Assembly: GCF_000341225.1 (NCBI RefSeq)
Contig: NZ_ANAC01000024.1
Coordinates: forward strand, 1-64,000
Length of the DNA: 64,000 nucleotides
From: Nocardiopsis alba DSM 43377
GTDB lineage: Bacteria; Actinomycetota; Actinomycetes; Streptosporangiales; Streptosporangiaceae
Direction of reading: 5' to 3'
Shown here: piece by piece, positions 25,867-33,255 of the stretch
Numbering within the stretch: position 1 is the stretch's first letter
Layout: each line of letters begins with the position of its first letter
The notes under the pieces: model-generated
Told to the model about the DNA's origin: nothing
Databases searched by the model: none
Seen by the model: the letters and a program-made list of their open reading frames with translations, nothing else
Translations under genes and position numbers: made by a program

Positions 25867-28464
25867 TCAGCTCGGCGCCATGTCCACGAAACGGCTGTAG
25901 TGACCCTGGAAGGCCACCGTCACGTCGGCGGTCGGGCCGTTACGGTGCTTGGCCACGATGATGTCCGCCTCGCCCGCGCGCGGCGACTCCTTGTCGTGCA
26001 CGTCCTCGCGGTAGAGCAGGATCACCATGTCCGCGTCCTGCTCGATCGATCCGGACTCACGCAGGTCGGAGACCTGGGGGCGCTTATCGGTACGCTGCTC
26101 GGGACCACGGTTGAGCTGGGAGAGCGCCACCACCGGTACCTCCAGTTCCTTGGCCAGGAGCTTGAGCGAACGCGACATCTCCGAGACCTCCTGCTGACGG
26201 CTCTCCACCCTGCCCGGCGAGCTCATCAGCTGGAGGTAGTCGACGATCACGAGCTTGAGGTCGTGCTGCTGCTTGAGCCGTCGGCACTTGGCCCGGATCT
26301 CCATCATCGACATGTTCGGGGAGTCGTCGATGAACAGCGGCGCGCTCGCCACCTCGCCCATGCGTCTGGCCAGGCGGGCCCAGTCGTCGTCGGTCATCAA
26401 CCCCGACCGCATGGTGTGCAGCGGCACCCTCGCCTCCGCCGAGAGCAGACGCATGACGATCTCGTTGCGCCCCATCTCCAGGCTGAAGAAGACCGAGGTC
26501 ATCTCGTGCTTGATGGACGCCGCACGCGCGAAATCCAAGGCCAGGGTCGAATTATGGGTGGGCACCATCGAACGGGTCGCCAGAAAGAGGTGATCCGGAT
26601 GGTCCACCTGCACGCAACGGACCGGCACACTGTCGATCCGACGCACCTCGGTGATGAACCTCGAACCGATCCGCGCGTGCGAACGGTGCGCGGAACGCTC
26701 ACGGTGCGCGGCCTTCTTGCGTTCGATTCCGAAGACCTCCCGCGTCGAACCGAAGGTGATCGTGTAACAGGTCGAGGACCTCTCACTCCGACCGGCCACG
26801 GTCTTGGTCGACAGACCAGTGCGGTACCCCAGGCCGTGCGCCAGCTCCCGGAAATCCAGCGCCAGGCGTTCATCGGTGACCGCGAACTGCACCGAACCAC
26901 CCGCGTTGACGGTTCCATCACTGTCCAGAAGGCCGGCCATCAAGGCCCGCCGCTGGGCCACCGAGGACCGCAGGTACTCGACCGGGATGTGCTTGTTCCC
27001 CAGTACCCCGACGCTTCGAAGGAGAGCCTGGACGCTGCCATGATGATCGACGCATCGGCGGCACCTCGTGCTGGAGAAACAGGGGCGTCCGCAGTCGGGA
27101 CAGGCGGTGTGCGGAACCGGTTCCGAGACGAAACGGGCCTTTCCTCCGCACGATCGACCACAGGTGCGCACGTGAGGGAGCTTCGGAACGAAGGACTCAC
27201 CACAGACGACGCAGCTCTTTCGAGCCGGTTCGACCTCCTCCGAGGGTAGGAAGATCCCGTGGCTCCGGGTCTCGTTCCCCACCGGTTTGGTCACCAGACC
27301 CTCGGCCTCGATGTTGAGAAGGACCTCCGGATCGTCGGTGGTGACCCTGGCGGCGTGGGAGGCCCCATCACCGAGCCACACCCCCAGGAAATAGGGCGGC
27401 AGTGGAAGATCCCGCTCCGGAAGTTCCAAGGGAGCGGTGTTGGCCACCGAATGGTTCAATCTGCGATCGGCGGTCTCCAGACGGAGGGTGCGCGCGATCT
27501 CCTCGGTGGTCCGTACCTCCGGCCGGACCTTGGGGTCGACCCCCTGGGCACGAGCCTCCTGAGCTGCTCTGCGCGAGGCCCGGGTGTCGGTCACCCACTG
27601 GTGCAGGGCGTCGGCCACCACCACGGTTCCGTCGTCGAAGACGACCTCGTAGCAGGGACGGTCCCGCATCACCTCCGTGGCGGCCACCACCCGGGTGGGT
27701 GTCCCGTCCGCCGCCACCAGTTCGTCCCCCACGCGTACCTCGCCCATCGTGGTCCACCCGTCGGGGGTGGGCAGGGGCGTGTCCAGGGCCAGGGCCTTAC
27801 CCACGGCCGGGCGGGCGGCGATGATGACCATCTGGCCGGGGTGGAGGCCGTTGGTGAGGGCGTCGAAGTCGGCGAAGCCGGTGGGCACACCGGTCATGCT
27901 GCCGTCGTTGGCGCCGATCGCCTCGATCTCGTCCAGGGCGCCCGGCATGATGTCGCCGAGGACGACGTAGTCCTCGCCCGTGCGTTTCTCGGCGACCTTG
28001 TAGATCTCGGCCTGGGCGTGGTCGACCAGGTCGTCCACCTCGCCGTCGCCGGAGTAGCCGATCTGCGCGATACGGGTGCCCACCTCGACCAGGCGTCGCA
28101 GGACGGCGCGGTCGGAGACGATCTTGGCGTAGTAACCGGCGTTGGCCGCTGTGGGGATGGCCTCGGTCAGGGTGTGCAGGTAGGGGGCCCCGCCGACGCG
28201 GGCGGCCTCGCCGCGTTTGGTCAGTTCGGCGTTGACCGAGATGGCGTCGACCGGTTCGCCGCGGGAGAAGAGGTCGACGACGCTCTCGTAGATGATCTGG
28301 TGGGCCGGGCGGTAGAAGTCCGCGGAGCGGATGATCTCCACGACCTGGCTGATGGCGTCCTTGGACAGGAGCATGCCGCCCAGGACGCTCTGTTCCGCCT
28401 GGATGTCATGGGGTGGGGTGCGCTCGTATCCGCCTTCTTCAGGTGGTTGCTCAGCGACACTCAC
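25867..28464 (-). CDS. dnaB: replicative DNA helicase DnaB with intein
   Basis: Hexameric 5'-3' helicase at the fork, 865 residues translated; the mature helicase is about 450. The N-terminal domain begins at about residue 18 (QAEQSVLGGMLLSKDAIS). Walker A RPAVGK|STLALDFARA is split by the intein after Lys223. Extein motifs continue: VFFSLEMGRNEIVMRLLSAE, IVDYLQLM, VVALSQLNRGPEQR, RESGSIEQDADMVILLYRED. The start is GTG 28464 with GGGGGAG ahead; the longer frame is low-complexity. Splicing is needed for an intact P-loop, so helicase activity depends on the intein. Confidence 0.95.
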   Translation of the reverse strand: MSVAEQPPEEGGYERTPPHDIQAEQSVLGGMLLSKDAISQVVEIIRSADFYRPAHQIIYESVVDLFSRGEPVDAISVNAELTKRGEAARVGGAPYLHTLTEAIPTAANAGYYAKIVSDRAVLRRLVEVGTRIAQIGYSGDGEVDDLVDHAQAEIYKVAEKRTGEDYVVLGDIMPGALDEIEAIGANDGSMTGVPTGFADFDALTNGLHPGQMVIIAARPAVGKALALDTPLPTPDGWTTMGEVRVGDELVAADGTPTRVVAATEVMRDRPCYEVVFDDGTVVVADALHQWVTDTRASRRAAQEARAQGVDPKVRPEVRTTEEIARTLRLETADRRLNHSVANTAPLELPERDLPLPPYFLGVWLGDGASHAARVTTDDPEVLLNIEAEGLVTKPVGNETRSHGIFLPSEEVEPARKSCVVCGESFVPKLPHVRTCGRSCGGKARFVSEPVPHTACPDCGRPCFSSTRCRRCVDHHGSVQALLRSVGVLGNKHIPVEYLRSSVAQRRALMAGLLDSDGTVNAGGSVQFAVTDERLALDFRELAHGLGYRTGLSTKTVAGRSERSSTCYTITFGSTREVFGIERKKAAHRERSAHRSHARIGSRFITEVRRIDSVPVRCVQVDHPDHLFLATRSMVPTHNSTLALDFARAASIKHEMTSVFFSLEMGRNEIVMRLLSAEARVPLHTMRSGLMTDDDWARLARRMGEVASAPLFIDDSPNMSMMEIRAKCRRLKQQHDLKLVIVDYLQLMSSPGRVESRQQEVSEMSRSLKLLAKELEVPVVALSQLNRGPEQRTDKRPQVSDLRESGSIEQDADMVILLYREDVHDKESPRAGEADIIVAKHRNGPTADVTVAFQGHYSRFVDMAPS
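26551..27795 (-). other. class 3-like DnaB intein with LAGLIDADG endonuclease and Cys-rich insert
   Basis: 415 residues within dnaB, host residues 224-638. It starts with Ala (ALALDTPLPTPDGWT) rather than Cys/Ser. Block B is DALHQWVTD with Trp, block F RCVQVDHPDHLFL with a Cys, and it ends VPTHN before Ser+1. This Trp-Cys-Thr set is the class 3 signature. Endonuclease blocks LGVWLGDG and LMAGLLDSDG carry the two acidic residues. Between them is a Cys-rich stretch (CVVC, CGRSC, CPDC, CRRC), probably a zinc-binding DNA-recognition insert. Confidence 0.88.
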
Positions 28465-28561
28465 GAACTCTCCCCCACACCGGCAACGTGCGCCGACCCC
28501 GGTTCGGGCCGTCCTCTCCAGGATGCCCCATCCCGGAGACGGAGGAGGCCGTGGAGGCACC

Positions 28562-28767
28562 CTGTGGAAAGCCCTTTACCATCACATCCGGAGCCCTGTG
28601 GGGCATTGTGCGGACAGGTTGTGTACATCACCTGTGGATAACTTTTCCCTGTGCCAGCTATACCCGCTTTGAACTGCGAAAACGCAGTTCTCGACCAAGA
28701 CGCGCAAGATGTCTCACAGAGGGACTTTCCACAGGTTATCCACAGGCTTACGACCTCCTGTGGAAAA
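28562..28767. other. DnaA-box cluster upstream of dnaB
   Basis: The 348-bp divergent gap between dnaB and the MATE gene holds perfect boxes TGTGGATAA (28633-28641) and TTATCCACA (28736-28744). It also has weaker ones: TGTGGAAAG (28564), CTTTCCACA (28725-28733) and TGTGGAAAA (28759-28767). AT-rich gaps separate them. This is outside the rpmH-dnaA origin region. Confidence 0.7.
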
Positions 28768-28812
28768 CTTCACCCACCCGATCGAACGTCTGTCCGGTAC
28801 TGTTGCCCCGTC

Positions 28813-30162
28813 ATGGCCACTCTGCTCTCCGCCGCTCCGTTCCGGCATCGCCACGACCGCGAGATCTTCGCTCTCGCCGTCCCCACCTTCTTCGCCCTCA
28901 TCGCCGAACCGCTCTTCCTCCTGACCGACACCGCGATCGTCGGCAGTCTCGGAACCCAGGCGATCGGCGGACTCGGCGTCGCGGGCCAGGTCCTGCTGAC
29001 CCTCGCGGCGGTGTGCATCTTCCTCGCCTATGGGACCACCGCGGCCGTGTCCCGCAAGTTCGGCGCGGGCGACATCCCCGGCGGTATGCGTGACGGGATC
29101 GACGGCCTCTGGCTCGCCGTGATCCTCGGTGTCGTCGCGATCGGCATCGGCTGGCCACTGGGCCCCTGGATGATCGACCTCCTCGGGGCCTCCCCCGAGG
29201 TGGCGCCCTACGCGCTGACCTATCTGCGGATCAGTCTGTTGAGCACGCCGTTCCTGCTGATCATCATGGCCGGGACCGGTGTGCTGCGCGGCCTTCAGGA
29301 CGCCCGTACCCCGTTGGTGGTGGCGGTCGCCTCCTATATCGGCAACGCGGTGCTCTGCGCGACCTTCGTACTGGTGCTGGACTGGGGCATCGCCGGTTCC
29401 GCGTGGTCGACGGTGCTGGCCCAGGGCGCGGGGGCGTTCTGGTACGTGGCGTCCATCGCCCGGTCGGCCCGGCGGGAGGGTGTCTCCCTGGCTCCGAGCG
29501 TGGCGGGGCTGCGCGCCTCGGCCTCGGCCGGGTTCGCGTTGTTCCTGCGCAGTGTGTCCATGCGTGTGGTGGCGCTGGTGACCACGGCGGTGGCGGCCCG
29601 GCTGGGCGACGAGTCGATCGCGGCGCACCAGGTGAGCTACAACCTGTGGGCGCTTCTGGTGTTCGCGATGGACGCCATCGCCATCGCGGGGCAGTCGATC
29701 GTGGGGCGTTATCTGGGGGCGGGGGACGTGCGCGGCACGCGGGCCGCCACCCGTCGCATGGTCGAGTGGGGTGTACTGGCGGGACTGGCCTTCACCGTGG
29801 TGGTGTTCCTGGTCCTGCCCTGGGCCCACCTTCCCTTCACCTCGGATCCGAAGGTGGCCTCGTTGATCACGGCCTCGTTGGTGGTCGTGGCGCTGATCCA
29901 ACCGCTCAGCGGGGTGACGATGGTGCTCGACGGGGTTCTGATGGGCGCAGGCGACCAGCGTTACCTGGCCTGGGCCTCTCTGTGGACGATGCTGATCTTC
30001 CTCCCGTTCGCCCTGGTCCTGCCGTCGTTGGCGACCTCCCAGACCTGGGGGCTGGTCGGTCTCTGGGTCGCCTTCTCGGTATGGATCGTGGCGCGGGCGG
30101 TCACCCTGGGCCTGCGGGCCCGCGGTACCGCCTGGCTGGTGACCGGGGCCACCCGGGGCTGA
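28813..30162 (+). CDS. MATE-family efflux transporter (DinF-like)
   Basis: A 449-residue membrane transporter with 12 predicted helices and two similar halves, typical of Na+/H+-coupled multidrug exporters of the DinF branch. Recognisable start AVPTFFALIAEPLFLLTDTA; middle RISLLSTPFLLIIMAGTGVLRGLQD; second half AARLGDESIAAHQVSYNLWA and AIAIAGQSIVGRYLGAGD. ATG 28813 after a weak RBS. It is divergent from dnaB across the DnaA-box cluster, as in Streptomyces. Confidence 0.9.
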   Translation: MATLLSAAPFRHRHDREIFALAVPTFFALIAEPLFLLTDTAIVGSLGTQAIGGLGVAGQVLLTLAAVCIFLAYGTTAAVSRKFGAGDIPGGMRDGIDGLWLAVILGVVAIGIGWPLGPWMIDLLGASPEVAPYALTYLRISLLSTPFLLIIMAGTGVLRGLQDARTPLVVAVASYIGNAVLCATFVLVLDWGIAGSAWSTVLAQGAGAFWYVASIARSARREGVSLAPSVAGLRASASAGFALFLRSVSMRVVALVTTAVAARLGDESIAAHQVSYNLWALLVFAMDAIAIAGQSIVGRYLGAGDVRGTRAATRRMVEWGVLAGLAFTVVVFLVLPWAHLPFTSDPKVASLITASLVVVALIQPLSGVTMVLDGVLMGAGDQRYLAWASLWTMLIFLPFALVLPSLATSQTWGLVGLWVAFSVWIVARAVTLGLRARGTAWLVTGATRG

Positions 30163-30180
30163 CGCCCTGAGGCGTGGGGA

Positions 30181-30200
30181 GGGGCCGGTCTCCCGGCCCC
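30181..30200 (+). terminator. terminator of the MATE gene
   Basis: 8-bp stem GGGGCCGG/CCGGCCCC with loop TCTC between convergent MATE and amidase genes. Confidence 0.65.
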
Positions 30201-30206
30201 CGCGAC

Positions 30207-31040
30207 TCAGCGCCCGGTGTCGAGGTCCCCGAGCGTGGGACCGTGGTAGAAGGCGGCGACGCGTTCGTTGGAGGGCGCCTCCGGGAAGCCCGGGAGGCGG
30301 GACGGGTCGATGCCCCGCGTAGCCTGGCGGCTCATGTCCCCGAGTTGCTTCCTGAGCCTGCTTCCGACGTCGTCGCGCAGCTTGGGGAGCATCGAGTAGA
30401 GCTTGTCGCCCGGGCAGTTCGTGGAGTTGTAGTCGCGGTGGCCCACGATCGCCTCCCGGGGGTCCAACCCGTAGACGGCGCACAGCCAGACACAGGTCTC
30501 CACCAGGGAGGACATCAGGGCGGCGGGCGGGGTCTCCGACGAGTACGTGCCCTCGTTCTCGATACCGATGGTGTGCGAGTTGTGGTTCGCGGTGTGCGCG
30601 CCGATGACGTGGCCACCGTCGCGGATCGCCTTGAAGGAGTTGTCGCGGCCCTCCATGATGTGGCCGCCTCGGCTGATCGTCAGTTGCTGTCCGGTGTCGG
30701 TCCAGCCGTTGTTGTCCATGTGGTGGCGTTGGATCGAGCGCGACAGTGCGGCGGCGTGGCTCGCGGAGGTGTCCGATGCGTTCCCGGTCGCGGTGTGGTG
30801 GACGACGATGTGGGTCGGGGCCTGCGACTGGATCGAGATCGGCGACTTGGGCGCGCGCGCCTTCCAGTCGGATCGGGTGTACAGCCTGGGTTCGGCCGCG
30901 GCGGCCGCCGATCCCACCGCGGAGATCCCCAGCGCGCCACCGAGGAGTACGCCTCCGGTGGCCAGGGCCGTGCCGCGCAGCATCGTCCTTCGGTCCACCG
31001 CCAGGGGGTGGTCGGTCTCGGATCGTTTCTCAACGGCCAT
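30207..31040 (-). CDS. exported N-acetylmuramoyl-L-alanine amidase (PGRP type)
   Basis: 277 residues. Twin-arginine signal: AVDRRTMLRGTALATGG followed by a hydrophobic stretch and AVGSAAAAAEP cleavage region, so Tat export is likely. The amidase_2/PGRP domain follows: RSDWKARAPK, HIVVHHTATGNASD (zinc His), HTANHNSHTIGIENEGTY, and VGHRDYNSTNCPG with the second zinc His and Cys. It cleaves the lactyl-peptide bond of peptidoglycan outside the membrane. The ATG at 31040 is chosen for GGAGAGGA upstream. A dyad GGTTAC/GTAATC lies in its promoter (31100-31120). Confidence 0.9.
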   Translation of the reverse strand: MAVEKRSETDHPLAVDRRTMLRGTALATGGVLLGGALGISAVGSAAAAAEPRLYTRSDWKARAPKSPISIQSQAPTHIVVHHTATGNASDTSASHAAALSRSIQRHHMDNNGWTDTGQQLTISRGGHIMEGRDNSFKAIRDGGHVIGAHTANHNSHTIGIENEGTYSSETPPAALMSSLVETCVWLCAVYGLDPREAIVGHRDYNSTNCPGDKLYSMLPKLRDDVGSRLRKQLGDMSRQATRGIDPSRLPGFPEAPSNERVAAFYHGPTLGDLDTGR

Positions 31041-31159
31041 CGGTATGTTGTCCTCTCCGTGCGGAGCGTCGCGGAAGGCGACACGACACAGAGAACACGA
31101 TAGGTTACAAACAGTAATCAAAGAGGATGTACGACCGGGCGTGTCCCGTGAACGACGAA

Positions 31160-31190
31160 GGCCCCGCCCCTCCAGAGGAGGGGCGGGGCC
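31160..31190 (-). terminator. terminator of the rpsF operon
   Basis: 13-bp perfect stem GGCCCCGCCCCTC/GAGGGGCGGGGCC after rplI. Confidence 0.85.
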
Positions 31191-31221
31191 GCGAGACCGT
31201 GGCCGGTCACCGGGTCCGTGG

Positions 31222-31668
31222 TCAGACGCCGGCGATGTCCAGCTTGATCGTGGCGACGACCTCGGGGTGCAGGCGGACCTGGACCTTGTGGGCGCCGACC
31301 GACTTGATCGGGTTCTTGATCTCGATACGACGCTTGTCCAGCTCGGGACCGCCGGCGACCTTGACGGCCTCGGCGACGTCCGCGGGCGTGACCGAACCGA
31401 ACAGACGGCCGCCTTCGCCGGCGCGCTGCTTCAGGCGCACGGTCAGGGCACCGACCTGGCCGGCGACCTGCTGGGCCTCGTCCAGGGTGCGGATGTCACG
31501 CGCCTTGCGGGCACGCTGGATCAGGTCGATCTGCTTCTGACCGCCACGGGTCCACCGAATGGCGAACCCTCGGGGCAGCAGGTAGTTGCGACCGTAACCG
31601 TTCTTCACCTCGACGACATCGCCGGGGGCTCCGAGACCGTTGACCTCGTGGGTCAAAATCAGCTTCAC
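31222..31668 (-). CDS. rplI: 50S ribosomal protein L9
   Basis: 148 residues, full-length L9. N-terminal rRNA-binding domain [20 protein letters not shown] with [15 protein letters not shown]; long connecting helix; C-terminal domain [19 protein letters not shown] start at 31668. Last gene of the rpsF-ssb-rpsR-rplI operon, followed by a terminator. Confidence 0.97.
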   Translation of the reverse strand: MKLILTHEVNGLGAPGDVVEVKNGYGRNYLLPRGFAIRWTRGGQKQIDLIQRARKARDIRTLDEAQQVAGQVGALTVRLKQRAGEGGRLFGSVTPADVAEAVKVAGGPELDKRRIEIKNPIKSVGAHKVQVRLHPEVVATIKLDIAGV

Positions 31669-31695
31669 GACTAAAACCTCCCTCGGATATCGCCG

Positions 31696-31932
31696 CTAGC
31701 GAGCGGTGCTGGTGTAGGGCAGCAGGGCCACCTCGCGCGCGTTCTTGATCGCGGTCGCGACGTCGCGCTGGTGCTGGGTGCAGTTACCCGTGACGCGGCG
31801 GGCACGGATCTTGCCGCGCTCGGAGATGAACTTGCGGAGAAGCGTGGTGTCCTTGTAGTCGATGTAGGACTGCTTCTCCTGGCAGAAGAGGCAAACCTTC
31901 TTCTTGGGCTTGCGCGCTGCCGGCTTAGCCAT
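31696..31932 (-). CDS. rpsR: 30S ribosomal protein S18
   Basis: 78 residues with the S18 pattern [60 protein letters not shown]. It keeps the zinc-type Cys pair CLFC and another Cys in GNC, so this is the C+ form. AAGGAG precedes ATG 31932; the longer frame is an upstream artefact. Partner of S6 in the ribosome. Confidence 0.97.
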   Translation of the reverse strand: MAKPAARKPKKKVCLFCQEKQSYIDYKDTTLLRKFISERGKIRARRVTGNCTQHQRDVATAIKNAREVALLPYTSTAR

Positions 31933-32040
31933 CGTGGTGCTCCTTCGCAAGAGCCCCGGGGTCCTCCCGGGGATGGGCTGGGACATGGAAGAGATGACTC
32001 GGCGGTTCCGGACCGCCGGGTCGGGTGTGGTGGTACCGGT

Positions 32041-32616
32041 CTAGAACGGCGGTTCGTCGGAGAAGCCTCCGCCGCCGAAGCCTCCGCCGCCACCACCGTT
32101 GGTCGCCCACGGGTCGTCGGCCGGGGGACCGCTGCGGCCGCCCTGGCCACCCTGCGGGCCGCCGAAGCCGCCGCCCTGGTTCCCGTAGCCGCCGCCCTGG
32201 GGCTGGCCGCCACCGAAACCGCCACCGCCGCCGCCGAAGCCGCCGCCCTGGCGCTGCGTCTTGGTCACCTTGGCGGTGGCGCTGCGCAGGGCCGGACCGA
32301 CCTCTTCGACGTCGACCTCGAAAACGGTGCGCTTCTCGCCCTCGCGGGTCTCATAGGAACGCTGCCGCAGACGGCCCTGCACGATGACGCGCATGCCGCG
32401 CTGAAGGCTTTCGGCCACGTTCTCCGCGTACTGTCGCCACACCGAGCAGGTGAGGAACATGGACTCGCCGTCCTTCCACTCCCCCGACTGACGGTCGAAG
32501 GTGCGGGGCGTCGAGGCCACACGGAAGCTGGCGACCGCGGCTCCACTGTTCGTGAAGCGCAGTTCAGGGTCGTCGACGAGGTTGCCGACGAGCGTGATCT
32601 GGGTTTCGCCTGCCAT
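32041..32616 (-). CDS. ssb: single-stranded DNA-binding protein
   Basis: 191 residues. N-terminal OB fold: [40 protein letters not shown] and [17 protein letters not shown]. The linker is very Gly-rich (FGGGGGG blocks) and the last residues DEPPF are the acidic tip that binds replication and repair partners. In the ribosomal operon between rpsF and rpsR, its usual place. Confidence 0.97.
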   Translation of the reverse strand: MAGETQITLVGNLVDDPELRFTNSGAAVASFRVASTPRTFDRQSGEWKDGESMFLTCSVWRQYAENVAESLQRGMRVIVQGRLRQRSYETREGEKRTVFEVDVEEVGPALRSATAKVTKTQRQGGGFGGGGGGFGGGQPQGGGYGNQGGGFGGPQGGQGGRSGPPADDPWATNGGGGGGFGGGGFSDEPPF

Positions 32617-32723
32617 GATCGGCTCCGGTTCGAGATAGTTCGGTTCAGGCGGTTACGCCTGTCCCCGCATCATCCTCGTCACCGAGGACAGAAACAGGGA
32701 CAGGGGGACGGGCACCGGGGTGC

Positions 32724-33014
32724 CTAGTGAACCTCGGGACGCAGAACCTTGGTGCGGAGCACGGCCTCGGCGATGCCGAGCTGACGCTCGAGCTCCTTGA
32801 CCGTGGCGGGCTCGGCGGTCAGGTCGATGACCGCGTAGATGCCTTCGGAGTTCTTCTCGATGTCGTAGGCGAGACGACGCTTGCCCCAGATCTCCGTCTT
32901 CTCGACCGAGCCGCCGTCGTTGCGGACGACGCCGAGGAAGTTCTCCAGCGACGGGGCGACGGTGCGCTCGTCGAGGTTCGGGTCGAGGATGATCATGATT
33001 TCGTAACGACGCAT
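32724..33014 (-). CDS. rpsF: 30S ribosomal protein S6
   Basis: 96 residues: [20 protein letters not shown] start, [20 protein letters not shown] core and the C-terminal [19 protein letters not shown] is upstream. First gene of the operon. In its leader a hairpin CCATGGA/TCCATGG (33046-33062) occurs; whether it is an S6:S18 feedback site cannot be decided here. Confidence 0.96.
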   Translation of the reverse strand: MRRYEIMIILDPNLDERTVAPSLENFLGVVRNDGGSVEKTEIWGKRRLAYDIEKNSEGIYAVIDLTAEPATVKELERQLGIAEAVLRTKVLRPEVH

Positions 33015-33045
33015 AGGCGTACGTTCCTCCTCTGGACTGTCGCGG

Positions 33046-33062
33046 CCATGGAATCTCCATGG
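33046..33062 (-). promoter_or_regulatory. hairpin in the rpsF leader
   Basis: Perfect 7-bp stem CCATGGA/TCCATGG around a 3-base loop, about 30 bases upstream of rpsF start. A candidate regulatory hairpin; no conserved S6:S18 motif could be confirmed. Confidence 0.35.
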
Positions 33063-33193
33063 CAGGAGGGCAGGAGCCCGGGGTTTTCACCGCCCCGTTC
33101 GGAGTGGGGCGGCCGCACAGGCTCTGAGCCATACGGGAGCCAAGATTACCAGCAGCGGCGTACCACCGGTGTTGCCCCCGTTGGGAACGGCGA

Positions 33194-33233
33194 AGGGCCG
33201 GTGCCGGAGGGTCTCCCCTCAGGCACCGGCCCT
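33194..33233 (-). terminator. terminator of the PBP gene
   Basis: 12-bp stem AGGGCCGGTGCC (33194-33205) with GGCACCGGCCCT (33222-33233). Confidence 0.8.
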
Positions 33234-33255
33234 CATCATCGCCGGGTCCGCCGGA

